A model generated the notes under the pieces. The model was not told the DNA's origin. It did no database searches and was given only the letters and a program-made list of their open reading frames with translations. 64,000 bases of DNA from a virus. Below are positions 15,998-22,777 of this stretch, in pieces (the stretch's first letter is position 1; every line of letters begins with the position of its first letter). The DNA lies in the IMG/VR virus record IMGVR_UViG_3300045007_000250, positions 22,921-86,920 of that record. One strand, 5' to 3'. Made by a program: the position numbers and the translations under genes.

Positions 15998-17832
15998 GCC
16001 CCCCTGAGACTCCTCTTCCGCCGCAACTCCTACCCGAAGAGGCGGAGATGCTTTCTCGCCTTTCGCCGGAAGAGCGGGAAGTTCTGCAAATGATCCTCTT
16101 GGGCAATGAGGATTTGCTGACCGCTATCTACGATCAGGAGTATGAAGAATCCCCGGTGGATGCTAAGACCTTTTTCACCGATCCTTATTACTTGGGTGTA
16201 ACCGGTGGAGACCTCTATCCGCAGGTGTTGGACGACCTTTGTGAGATTTTCAACCCGGAGAGGAATTATCTTGAAGTAATCCTTGGCGGAGCAATCGGAT
16301 GGGGAAAGAGCACTGAAGTTGAATTTGGTTTGCTTCGGTGCCTTTATGAGATTGCTTGCTTGCGTAATCCCCAGCGGTCCTTTGGTCTCATGGAAGGCTC
16401 GTCTATCGTCATCATCAACCTTTCGGTCACGGAGCAACAGGCGCGGAAGGCCATTTTTTCCGGTCTTCTGGCGAAGGTGCGGCAGTCTCCGTTTTTCAAG
16501 AACAACTTTGCCTATGATCCTACCGTAGTCTCGGAGCTTCGTTTCCCCAAAGGCATCACGGTGTTCCCCGGAGCTTCCACGGACAATTCCATTCTCGGTT
16601 TGAACGTCGTGGCCGGAGCGGTGGATGAAACCAACTTCATGCCCATCATGGAAGTACGGAAGACTGCTGGGGGAAGGTCCGCGGGCGTGTATGATAAGGC
16701 GGCGTCCTTGTATAACGCCATGATTCGTCGCATGAAGAGCCGCTTCCTTCGACATGGACGTTTGCCCGGCAAGATGTTTTCTCTTTCCAGTGCGCAGTAC
16801 CCCAACGATTTTATTGAGCGGAAGGTGCGGCAGGCGCTTTCCGACACGACCATTTTTGCCCGCCGATATGCCCTTTGGGACGTGAAGCGTGAACAGTTCT
16901 CTACGCAGACTTTTCCGGTGGAAGTCGGCACGGACCTTTCCGGTTCCCGTGTGCTTTACCCCGGAGATCAGCCGACCGGGAAAGTGATTGACGTTCCGGT
17001 GGACTTCCGACCTGATTTTGAAAAGGACTGTGACGGCTCTCTTCGTGACATTGCCGGGGTCAGCACGCTTACCGTGGATCAGTTCATCAAGGACTTCGGG
17101 AAGGTGGTGGAATGCGTCAATGAGAAGCGCCGCCACGCCTTCACTAAGGAGTTCACCACCCTTGAGGATGGGGCTAAACTTCGGCTTTCTACTCTGCTCA
17201 AGGAGAATCCTCAGAATCCGCGGTGGAAGCCGGTGCTCATTCACAATCCTGAATCCTTGCGAGTGGTTCACATTGACCCCTCGCTAACCCGCGACGCCAC
17301 CGGCATTGCCGTGGGGCACATTTCCGATATGGTGCGGGTGGTGCGGCGGCAGGATGATGGGACGGAGAAGGTGGAGTGGGCACCCTTCATCGTCTATGAC
17401 TTGCTGTTGCGTATTGTTCCACCGCGGCACCGGGAGATTCAGTACGACCGAATCCGCGACATTATTTATCGGCTGCAAGAGGTTGGGATGCGGATTGGGT
17501 TTGTGTCTATGGATAGCTTTCAAACGGCGGAGATGAGGCAACAGCTTACGCGGCGGCGCATTCCCAACGATGTGCTTTCGATTGACCGCACCACCGAACC
17601 ATACGAAATTCTCAAGGCGGCTTTGTATGAGAAGCGGGTGGACCTGTACCCCTACCCCGTTGCGATGAAGGAGCTTCGCCAGTTGGAGCATGACCGACTC
17701 AAGGGAAAGATTGACCACCCGGAGCATGGGTCCAAAGACGTGTCCGACGCGATGGCGGGCGTGGCTTATATTCTCACTTTGCACGCGGCTCGTTTCTATA
17801 AGCCCAAGGTGAGCGTAAGCACATTCGGTTGA
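15994..17832 (+). CDS. terL: Terminase large subunit (packaging ATPase-nuclease)
   Basis: 612 residues. The ATPase domain has Walker A GGAIGWGKST (about 98-107) and Walker B with catalytic Glu AVDETNF (about 209). The RNase H-like nuclease has its first Asp in HIDPSLTRDATG (about 425), then SMDSFQ and KDVSDAMAG. This is the motor that pumps DNA through the portal and cuts concatemers. The long insertion of about 200 residues between the domains is within the range of myovirus TerL proteins. Confidence 0.95.
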   Translation: MSPPETPLPPQLLPEEAEMLSRLSPEEREVLQMILLGNEDLLTAIYDQEYEESPVDAKTFFTDPYYLGVTGGDLYPQVLDDLCEIFNPERNYLEVILGGAIGWGKSTEVEFGLLRCLYEIACLRNPQRSFGLMEGSSIVIINLSVTEQQARKAIFSGLLAKVRQSPFFKNNFAYDPTVVSELRFPKGITVFPGASTDNSILGLNVVAGAVDETNFMPIMEVRKTAGGRSAGVYDKAASLYNAMIRRMKSRFLRHGRLPGKMFSLSSAQYPNDFIERKVRQALSDTTIFARRYALWDVKREQFSTQTFPVEVGTDLSGSRVLYPGDQPTGKVIDVPVDFRPDFEKDCDGSLRDIAGVSTLTVDQFIKDFGKVVECVNEKRRHAFTKEFTTLEDGAKLRLSTLLKENPQNPRWKPVLIHNPESLRVVHIDPSLTRDATGIAVGHISDMVRVVRRQDDGTEKVEWAPFIVYDLLLRIVPPRHREIQYDRIRDIIYRLQEVGMRIGFVSMDSFQTAEMRQQLTRRRIPNDVLSIDRTTEPYEILKAALYEKRVDLYPYPVAMKELRQLEHDRLKGKIDHPEHGSKDVSDAMAGVAYILTLHAARFYKPKVSVSTFG

Positions 17833-17893
17833 TTGTCTTTCCGACACGCCCTACTACCTGTGCCCGTCTTTCTTTCAGTGGCGCTTTTTTGTG

Positions 17894-17922
17894 TTGACAC
17901 GGCGGAAAAGGCGTGTTACGTT
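17894..17922 (+). promoter_or_regulatory. Phage-type promoter: TTGACA / 17 bp / TACGTT
   Basis: Spacer CGGCGGAAAAGGCGTGT; ACACG next to the -35 and CGTGT next to the -10 form the shared dyad. It drives the putative regulator at 17973. The 60 bp between the TerL stop and this promoter hold nothing else recognisable. Confidence 0.87.
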
Positions 17923-17972
17923 GATGGTGCCCGTTGGGAAAGCACCGTTCACAAAGAACGGGGTGGAGAAAG

Positions 17973-18383
17973 ATGAGCGACGTGAAGGAGAAGAAGCAGC
18001 AGCGATTGGCGGAGCGTTGGCGCACTCGGATTCTCGTGGAGCTTGGCACGATGACGGATGCGGCCTTGGCAAAGAAGTATTCCAAGAAGGTCGGATTCGT
18101 CATTGGGCGGCACACCATCTTCTATTTGCGCAAGGCCAATGGCATTCCGGCTTTTGAACAGCGGGCGTATTCGCCTCCGTCTTTCCGCGGTCGTTTGGAA
18201 GATGCGCACCCGGAGATCAAGGAGTTACTCGGTAAGGTGCCCGTGGTCGCGCTGGCGATGAGGTACGATGTGTCCCGGTCTTGCGTTCGGGCAGCGGCAC
18301 AACGCCTTGGGCTTCCGACCCGTGCGCAGAATTTCGACGATGTGATTGCCGCGGCAGAGGCTAAGGTACAAGCGACGGCGTAG
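17973..18383 (+). CDS. Putative DNA-binding regulator with two HTH-like segments
   Basis: 136 residues from ATG 17973 after GGAGAAAG; the ATG at 17934 lies closer to the -10 and has no RBS. Two similar segments, TMTDAALAKKYSKKVG with RHTIFYLRKANGIP, and VPVVALAMRYDVSR with SCVRAAAQRLGLP, each look like a helix-turn-helix that ends in an [RA].(4)GIP-type turn. The protein is basic. As a single-gene unit with its own family promoter, it is a candidate regulator of the phage promoters, possibly autoregulated; this is inference. Confidence 0.65.
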   Translation: MSDVKEKKQQRLAERWRTRILVELGTMTDAALAKKYSKKVGFVIGRHTIFYLRKANGIPAFEQRAYSPPSFRGRLEDAHPEIKELLGKVPVVALAMRYDVSRSCVRAAAQRLGLPTRAQNFDDVIAAAEAKVQATA

Positions 18384-18403
18384 GCTCAAGTCAAGAAGCA
18401 AGA

Positions 18404-18739
18404 TCAGGCGGCTTTGTTCTCAACTCGCCGGTCAATCACGTCCGTTAGCATGTCGCAGTACACGGTATCCACCGTTTCCACCGTCGTCCACTTACCCCGG
18501 CGGATGCAGCCAAACTCCACGGTATAATCGTCGGAGCAGGTGAGCCATACGATGACCCATCCGGTGAAGTGGCGACCGGAGACGTAGAATTTCAAACCGC
18601 CTTCCATGAAGCTGCCAAAGCGGTGCGTCTTTGGCATGGCGATCAGCTTGCGCATTCCCCAAGAGCCGGGCACGAATGGGCCGTGCGCAGCAAAGATTTG
18701 GGCGCGGATGATGCTGGCGATTTCCATGTGGCGTTGCAT
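18404..18739 (-). CDS. Hypothetical protein, minus-strand island 1
   Basis: 111 residues, second gene of a two-gene minus-strand operon. It is mixed alpha/beta with many aromatics (FYVSGRHFTGWVIVWLTC; YTVEFGCIRRGKWTTVE) and looks like a compact globular protein. It starts 2 bp after the upstream stop. No family recognised. The gene converges with the regulator at 17973 with only 20 bp between stops. Confidence 0.75.
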   Translation of the reverse strand: MQRHMEIASIIRAQIFAAHGPFVPGSWGMRKLIAMPKTHRFGSFMEGGLKFYVSGRHFTGWVIVWLTCSDDYTVEFGCIRRGKWTTVETVDTVYCDMLTDVIDRRVENKAA

Positions 18740-18741
18740 TG

Positions 18742-18900
18742 TCAGTTCCTTTCCGTATCAAAGAGCGACTCGATTTCCCGAAGTTCGTTTTCCATGTCGG
18801 CAATCTCTTCCGGGGTGGCGGTAGCGCGTGCGGCTTCAAGTTCTGCCCGCAAGCCTTCGAGCATCTTCCCCGCCGCTTCAATCATTTCTCGGTGTGTCAT
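18742..18900 (-). CDS. Small coiled-coil protein, minus-strand island 1
   Basis: 52 residues (MTHREMIEAAGKMLEG..., ending LFDTERN), almost entirely acidic helix and probably a coiled coil. ATG at 18900 is 8 bp after AAAGGA. It is the first gene after the minus-strand promoter at 18931-18959. Function unknown; its size and charge resemble phage anti-host or adaptor peptides. Confidence 0.7.
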   Translation of the reverse strand: MTHREMIEAAGKMLEGLRAELEAARATATPEEIADMENELREIESLFDTERN

Positions 18901-18930
18901 GGTCCGTGTCCTTTCTCAGTGTCTAGGGGT

Positions 18931-18959
18931 ATTCTGACACGCCTTTTTCGGCTTGTCAA
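18931..18959 (-). promoter_or_regulatory. Phage-type promoter, minus strand: TTGACA / 17 bp / CAGAAT
   Basis: Read on the minus strand, the spacer is AGCCGAAAAAGGCGTGT, giving the clear dyad ACAAGCC-N6-GGCGTGT. The phage palindrome ends 8 bp upstream of the -35. It drives the island 1 operon. Confidence 0.88.
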
Positions 18960-18989
18960 GGAAAAAGTGCAAGCGATTGCATTTTTTCC
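18960..18989 (-). promoter_or_regulatory. Extended palindrome upstream of the island 1 promoter
   Basis: TGCAAGCGATTGCA at 18968-18981 is extended by GGAAAAAG/TTTTTTCC to a 13-bp stem with one G-T wobble. On the minus strand it ends 8 bp before TTGACA. Operator or transcript hairpin. Confidence 0.7.
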
Positions 18990-19005
18990 TGGCCTCAAAA
19001 TGCGG

Positions 19006-19035
19006 GGCACCCGGCTTTGCGACCGGGTGCCTTTT
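19006..19035. terminator. Strong GC hairpin with T tract
   Basis: Perfect 9-bp stem GGCACCCGG/CCGGGTGCC with an 8-nt loop, followed by TTTT on the plus strand. As a plus-strand terminator it would stop read-through from 17973. On the minus strand it would fold about 40 nt into the transcript from the promoter at 19076. Confidence 0.65.
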
Positions 19036-19069
19036 GGTGGGCTTTGTTGGAGGGGCCAAGTGGCAGTGT
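19006..19069 (-). ncRNA. Possible small RNA from an orphan promoter
   Basis: A good minus-strand promoter (19076-19104) has no ORF in the next 150 bases. The expected transcript starts near 19069 and soon meets the 9-bp hairpin. Either a short structured RNA or a long leader for island 1 is possible. The only support is promoter plus hairpin. Confidence 0.25.
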
Positions 19070-19075
19070 GGATGC

Positions 19076-19104
19076 TTTATAACACGACTTTTTTGGCTTG
19101 TCAA
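19076..19104 (-). promoter_or_regulatory. Phage-type promoter, minus strand: TTGACA / 17 bp / TATAAA
   Basis: The minus-strand spacer is AGCCAAAAAAGTCGTGT, a close family member with one of the best -10 boxes here. It points away from the plus-strand promoter at 19158 and has no ORF immediately after it. Confidence 0.85.
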
Positions 19105-19157
19105 GAGAAAAGTGGGGTGAGAAACCTTTTTTGGCCCTTCCCGCGACTTCTTTTTTC

Positions 19158-19186
19158 TTGACACGTCGGGAATGGCGTGTTAGGTT
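19158..19186 (+). promoter_or_regulatory. Phage-type promoter: TTGACA / 17 bp / TAGGTT
   Basis: Spacer CGTCGGGAATGGCGTGT. ACACG and CGTGT flank the centre as a dyad. It drives the microprotein cluster starting at 19215. Confidence 0.87.
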
Positions 19187-19214
19187 TGGAGCAGGGACAC
19201 GAAGGGGGACTTGA

Positions 19215-19346
19215 ATGCAATGCTCAATCTGCGGTGGTGAGTTGGTGGAGATGGGGGTGCTTGGCCGTTTGGTTCACCTTTGCTGCCGGAATTGCGGCCT
19301 GTGGTTCACTAAACGGAAGCGTCTCAAGCGCAAGGCGTCAAAGTAA
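19215..19346 (+). CDS. Zinc-ribbon microprotein
   Basis: 43 residues. CSIC near the N-terminus and CRNC 19 residues later form a four-Cys zinc ribbon, followed by a very basic tail (KRKRLKRKASK). ATG 19215 follows GAAGGGGG, and TAA overlaps the next ATG. It probably binds nucleic acid or a host protein; family not assigned. Confidence 0.75.
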   Translation: MQCSICGGELVEMGVLGRLVHLCCRNCGLWFTKRKRLKRKASK

Positions 19347-19555
19347 TGTCTTTGACAAAAGAGGAAGAGGCGTTGGCGGAGCTTGCCTTTGGGCGCATTC
19401 TTCGCATGGCTTTCCGCCCCGCGCAAGCGGGGGACGTGGAGGAATACTACCGGTGCCGGGGGATCATGCTCGATCTTCTTGAGCCGGTATTTTCTTTTCA
19501 GGATACGCGCCCCAACTACGCCCGTGACCGTCTAAAAGGTGCGGCGGGGGGCTGA
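19346..19555 (+). CDS. Small hypothetical protein
   Basis: 69 residues, coupled to the zinc-ribbon gene by TAATG. Mainly helical (TKEEEALAELAFGRILRMAF). Function unknown. Confidence 0.65.
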   Translation: MSLTKEEEALAELAFGRILRMAFRPAQAGDVEEYYRCRGIMLDLLEPVFSFQDTRPNYARDRLKGAAGG

Positions 19556-19556
19556 C

Positions 19557-19913
19557 ATGGTAAACGACAAGGATTTTGTTCTCATTGCCGGTGATCCTTC
19601 CAAGTGGGACGCTGAAATACGCTCCCTTGCCGGGAATGTGTCTTTGTCCGCGTTGCAGAGTGCGCAGTTCATGGACGGGAGGCGCGGTGCGATTCTTCAA
19701 CCGGTGCATGGTGGCAGAGAGTGGGTAGTCACGCATGACAGTTCCCTTTCTGGTTTTGTGGCGATCAACGGCATGAAACCGGTGGTGGACAAGCTGGTGG
19801 CGATCCGTGTGGGAATCGCGTGGGCGGAGAGGGCTCCGTTGAAGCGGGAGTTCTATGCTCGCCGGGTAGATGTGACACCGGAAGAGGTTGAAGCGGCGAG
19901 GAGGGCTGGATGA
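19557..19913 (+). CDS. Small hypothetical protein
   Basis: 118 residues from ATG 19557, just after the preceding TGA; the start at 19539 would overlap it. The mixed alpha/beta sequence (KDFVLIAGDPSKWDAEI; REWVVTHDSSLSGFVAING) suggests a compact domain. It is followed by a possible microprotein with a strong RBS. Not recognised. Confidence 0.65.
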   Translation: MVNDKDFVLIAGDPSKWDAEIRSLAGNVSLSALQSAQFMDGRRGAILQPVHGGREWVVTHDSSLSGFVAINGMKPVVDKLVAIRVGIAWAERAPLKREFYARRVDVTPEEVEAARRAG

Positions 19914-20038
19914 TGGTGTGGAGACCTGAGACAGAACGCGGTGCTTGGGTCGTGCGGTGCTCTCAAAGACCGGGAAGAAAAATAATCTTTCAGTTGACAA
20001 CGCTTTTTGGGTGTGTCAGAGTATCCGGTAATGAGTGA
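19913..20038 (+). CDS. Possible 41-residue microprotein
   Basis: ATG 19913 overlaps the previous TGA and is 7 bp after GAGGAGGG, a strong ribosome site. The product (MVWRPETERGAWVVRC...) has no known family. The ORF runs through the promoter at 19994-20022, which weakens the call. Confidence 0.4.
   Translation: MVWRPETERGAWVVRCSQRPGRKIIFQLTTLFGCVRVSGNE
19994..20022 (+). promoter_or_regulatory. Phage-type promoter: TTGACA / 17 bp / CAGAGT
   Basis: Spacer ACGCTTTTTGGGTGTGT. The -10 ends 8 bp before the ATG at 20031, so the transcript would be nearly leaderless. Confidence 0.7.
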
Positions 20039-20291
20039 GGTTGCGCCAGCTATCTTGAGGGAACCGGAGAAGTTGGTGGGCGTACCGAGTGAGAAAAAGC
20101 CTTTCTATGTTCGCTGTCCGCAGTGTCAGGTGCCTATCAGAATCTTAGATCGAGAGCGGAACGCAAAGCGCACGCTTTGTACGTCCTGCTTCTCGGTTTT
20201 TGATCCTGAGACACAGCGGGTGTTGGTGAAACGCAATCTTCGCAACACCGATCCAATTGATCTTGACGACTTGGATGAGGTCAAACTATGA
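20031..20291 (+). CDS. Zinc-ribbon protein
   Basis: 86 residues. RCPQC and [10 protein letters not shown], 23 residues apart, form a four-Cys zinc ribbon. The C-terminus is acidic ([11 protein letters not shown]). ATG 20031 has no Shine-Dalgarno sequence and lies 8 bp from the -10. It overlaps the RlpA-like gene by ATGA. Confidence 0.72.
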   Translation: MSEVAPAILREPEKLVGVPSEKKPFYVRCPQCQVPIRILDRERNAKRTLCTSCFSVFDPETQRVLVKRNLRNTDPIDLDDLDEVKL

Positions 20292-20761
20292 AACGATTTG
20301 TACTGGCGCTTTTTCTCTTCACCTTGGCTGTGTTCGTTCCCTTGGCGATCTCTGCCGCGCCCTCTCCGTTGCCGGTCATTGAGGGGGGCCGGGCGACGTA
20401 CTATGCGGAGCCTTTTCATGGAAGACGGACAGCTTCGGGTGAAATCTACGACATGAACGCCATCACCGCGGCTCATCCGCGGTGGCCGTTTCACTCTTTG
20501 GTGCGTGTGACAAACAAAGATAATGGCAAGTCGGTGGATGTGCGTATCAATGATCGTGGTCCCTTCACCTGTGGCCGACGTGGGGGTGCGCGGTGCGTGC
20601 AGTGGGTCAGGCGTGATGATCGCCACATTGATCTCTCTCGTGCCGCCTTCTTCGCGATCTGTCAAAACTGCGGCAACCCCATGACCGTGCGCCTTGAAGT
20701 GCTCCGGTGGGGTGCCGTTCCGCGAGGAAGTCGTGCCTGTGTTGTGGAAGCGGCTCCATGA
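20288..20761 (+). CDS. RlpA-like double-psi beta-barrel exported protein
   Basis: 157 residues. A signal peptide ([20 protein letters not shown], cut near ISAA) precedes an RlpA-type barrel: [48 protein letters not shown] and HIDLSRAAF. RlpA proteins bind or cleave glycan strands of peptidoglycan, so this may help lysis or cell-wall passage. The catalytic-type Asp in NDRGPF and His in AAH are kept. A four-Cys C-terminal half ([13 protein letters not shown]) is unusual and could form disulfides after export. Confidence 0.88.
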   Translation: MKRFVLALFLFTLAVFVPLAISAAPSPLPVIEGGRATYYAEPFHGRRTASGEIYDMNAITAAHPRWPFHSLVRVTNKDNGKSVDVRINDRGPFTCGRRGGARCVQWVRRDDRHIDLSRAAFFAICQNCGNPMTVRLEVLRWGAVPRGSRACVVEAAP

Positions 20762-20845
20762 GTGGGCGGTGTGGCGGTGCATCCGGCGCTCCCAAAAAGA
20801 ACGATCCCGCTTGAAGCCGTTGGCGGGAGTGTTGAGAAGGAAGTT

Positions 20846-21088
20846 CTACCTCTTGACCGTGCGGAGAGTAGCGTAGCGGGTGTGCAATTCGTCAAATCTA
20901 TTCAGGTGATTGGCTTTGAAGGGCGGAGACCAAGAGAGAAGATGCGGCTCTCCCTTACCTGCCAGCACATACCGGATGTATTTACGGTGTTGGTACCCTT
21001 GGTTCCGCTGGTGCAGGCGTTGGACTTGTTCTCTGGTGACTTTGAAGATTTGGATTTTGATTTTCACCTGAAAAAGAAGAAGCTCCAC
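20846..21088 (-). CDS. Small basic protein, minus-strand island 2
   Basis: 80 residues, GTG start 8 bp after GAAAGGGG. Highly basic, with helical VTREQVQRLHQRNQGYQHRK, perhaps nucleic-acid binding. It is chosen over the 145-residue plus-strand ORF covering the same bases because composition, RBS and operon direction all fit better. Converges with the RlpA-like gene. Confidence 0.55.
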   Translation of the reverse strand: MELLLFQVKIKIQIFKVTREQVQRLHQRNQGYQHRKYIRYVLAGKGEPHLLSWSPPFKANHLNRFDELHTRYATLRTVKR

Positions 21089-21160
21089 CTGCTTTGCCCC
21101 TTTCTACTTTTGGTGGACGTGTTGGAGCGGGATGGAGCCTTGCTGCGTTACGAGAGGTCT

Positions 21161-21559
21161 TTAGTGAAGGATGGTCCAACCCCTCCAAGAGCAGAGTAGA
21201 ACGTGTCCGAGCGGATTTACCAGCACGTCACCGAGCATCATGGACGTGTGGTGGATTCCTTTTTCTTCTAGGAAAGCGTTGGCTTCGCCATCGGGGGACC
21301 AATTCTCTCCCTGCATAGCGAGAAACACCCCGTCGATTCCGTTTCCATCGGGGAAGCCAACGGTGCCTAAGAGGGTGTGTGTTTTCTCCAAGCGTTTCGG
21401 GTCGATAGGAACGGGATCAGGAAGCCAGTCCTTTCCGTCATCCGCAATCTTGCGCAGGGACTTTTCTTGCGCCAGATTTGGAATGAAACCCCTTTTCAAG
21501 TACCATACTTGGACTTTTCCGGGTATGAGGCCGAAATCTTGCAAGGTTGTTCTTTTCAT
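21161..21559 (-). CDS. Hypothetical protein, minus-strand island 2
   Basis: 132 residues, coupled to the upstream minus-strand gene by ATGA. Soluble mixed sequence (GKVQVWYLKRGFIPNLAQ; KTHTLLGTVGFPDGNGID). No family recognised. Confidence 0.75.
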   Translation of the reverse strand: MKRTTLQDFGLIPGKVQVWYLKRGFIPNLAQEKSLRKIADDGKDWLPDPVPIDPKRLEKTHTLLGTVGFPDGNGIDGVFLAMQGENWSPDGEANAFLEEKGIHHTSMMLGDVLVNPLGHVLLCSWRGWTILH

Positions 21560-21972
21560 AGTGCCACCATTGAGCGGGATTCCGCCGGAAGTTCGTGGTC
21601 AAGCAGGGGGCGTCCGTTTTCCGCGTGGAAACGGCGTCCGTCCATGTAACGCGGGAACGTGCGCACGATGCTCTTTTCGTTGATTCTCAGGACACGCATG
21701 ATCGGATCGTGCCCATACTTGGCTTTGAAGGCGTCCGCGAAGCACGCCGCGTCGCTATCTTCTTCCAGATAGACGAAGTACCCGGTGTGGGGCGTCTGGA
21801 AAGAGTAGGACGTGATCTCGGTGGCGATTCCGAGTTGTTCTAAGAAGCGCCGGGCCACCTTGAGGTAGCCATGTCCCGGATCGGAGATGAAATTGAAGGG
21901 GCGGTTCGGATTCAGTTCCGCGGTGCTTTCCGTCCGGGGATGCCAGCAGGTTTTGTGGGTTCTGGTACGCAT
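21556..21972 (-). CDS. Hypothetical protein, minus-strand island 2
   Basis: 138 residues, first gene behind the promoter at 22010-22038, with GAAAGGG upstream of ATG 21972. Contains FISDPGHGYLKVARRFLEQL, a beta-rich centre (YSFQTPHTGYFVYLEED) and a basic C-terminus. The layout is like other small phage regulatory or anti-host proteins, but no function is visible. Confidence 0.78.
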   Translation of the reverse strand: MRTRTHKTCWHPRTESTAELNPNRPFNFISDPGHGYLKVARRFLEQLGIATEITSYSFQTPHTGYFVYLEEDSDAACFADAFKAKYGHDPIMRVLRINEKSIVRTFPRYMDGRRFHAENGRPLLDHELPAESRSMVAL

Positions 21973-22009
21973 CGCCTTGCCCTTTCGTGGTCCGTGTCAT
22001 CATGGGCAC

Positions 22010-22038
22010 ACTCTAACACGGCTTTTCCGGCTTGTCAA
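22010..22038 (-). promoter_or_regulatory. Phage-type promoter, minus strand: TTGACA / 17 bp / TAGAGT
   Basis: The minus-strand spacer is AGCCGGAAAAGCCGTGT. Promoter and following 23 bp (21987-22009) nearly duplicate the plus-strand promoter at 6696 and its leader. Confidence 0.9.
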
Positions 22039-22279
22039 GGAAAAAAGGCGTACAAGCGTGGAAAGTGGGGTGTCCCGGTGATTCGGTGGACGAAAGTTCA
22101 AGACCCCGGTGCTTGAGTGTGACCCCGCCTTTTTGCCGAGCGCGCCCAATTGCGGAGAGCCGGTCTTGAGTTCCTTGAGCGGGTGAAGAGTGCTCCGAGA
22201 CCCGGCACCTAAGAAACCGGTGGGGTTGTCTTTGCGTTTGGTGCCGGTACATGGCCCCCGTCCCTTTTGATTTTCTCGC
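22039..22279. other. Non-coding stretch with inverted repeat
   Basis: No gene is supported between the divergent promoters. It holds an inverted repeat, CCGGCACC at 22202-22209 and GGTGCCGG at 22240-22247, with a smaller AACC/GGTT stem in its loop. That could be a structured leader or a terminator-like element without a T tract. No tRNA could be folded. Confidence 0.5.
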
Positions 22280-22308
22280 TTGCCTTTTTTACAGATTGCC
22301 GGTATCCT
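22280..22308 (+). promoter_or_regulatory. Probable promoter: TTGCCT / 17 bp / TATCCT
   Basis: Correct spacing, without the GGCGTGT spacer end. It precedes the paired small genes at 22341 and 22563. Confidence 0.5.
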
Positions 22309-22340
22309 TGTCGTAGCGATTTCTCGAAAGGAGAGGGCCG

Positions 22341-22547
22341 ATGGCAGTTCTCAAAGTGTTCCACACGGACAAGATTGACGGAACTTCCATTCAGGAGACG
22401 GCGCTTGCGGCGGACGATTTCGTGAAGTATTTGGCCGCGCAGCAGGCGGTGGACCCGGCGCAGATGGACACGGCGATGAGTGACAACGGTTTCACCATCA
22501 CGATCATGTCCGGTCTGAGCGACAGTGACTTTGGTGGGCCGCAGTAA
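22341..22547 (+). CDS. Small protein, first of a tandem paralogous pair
   Basis: 68 residues, ATG after AAAGGAGAGG. Shares the start KVFHTDKIDGTSI and end DNGFTITIMSGLSD with the next gene, so the two arose by duplication. Position before a fibre-like gene suggests a virion-related role, but none is shown. Confidence 0.75.
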   Translation: MAVLKVFHTDKIDGTSIQETALAADDFVKYLAAQQAVDPAQMDTAMSDNGFTITIMSGLSDSDFGGPQ

Positions 22548-22562
22548 GGACGGGGGTGAAGC

Positions 22563-22763
22563 ATGGCCGGAATCAAAGCCTTTCACACGGACAAGATTGA
22601 CGATGCTTCAATCAAGGCGGTTGAGGCGGATGCCAGTCTCTACGTGGACTCCCTGCGTCCTGACACGGTGGTACAGGTGCGCACGACCAAGTGTGACAAC
22701 GGTTTCGTGATCGTTGTCATGGACGGTTTGAGTCGGTTCGGGGTGATTCTGCCGCCCAACTAA
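22563..22763 (+). CDS. Small protein, second of a tandem paralogous pair
   Basis: 66 residues. FHTDKIDDASI and DNGFVIVVMDGLSR match the preceding gene, while the middle has diverged. Unknown function. Confidence 0.75.
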   Translation: MAGIKAFHTDKIDDASIKAVEADASLYVDSLRPDTVVQVRTTKCDNGFVIVVMDGLSRFGVILPPN

Positions 22764-22777
22764 GCGGTGGGTGACGC

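Noticed and set aside
20758-20814. 18-codon ORF after the RlpA-like gene
   Set aside because: Very short, Gly-rich, no RBS of its own; only the ATGA overlap supports it.
20762-21199. 145-residue plus-strand ORF after the RlpA-like gene
   Set aside because: Start lacks an RBS, composition is poor, and the minus-strand ORFs in the same region have ribosome sites, overlaps and a promoter.
22039-22279. tRNA gene in the longest non-coding gap
   Set aside because: A GTTCAAGAC T-loop-like string is present, but no acceptor, D or anticodon stems could be matched.
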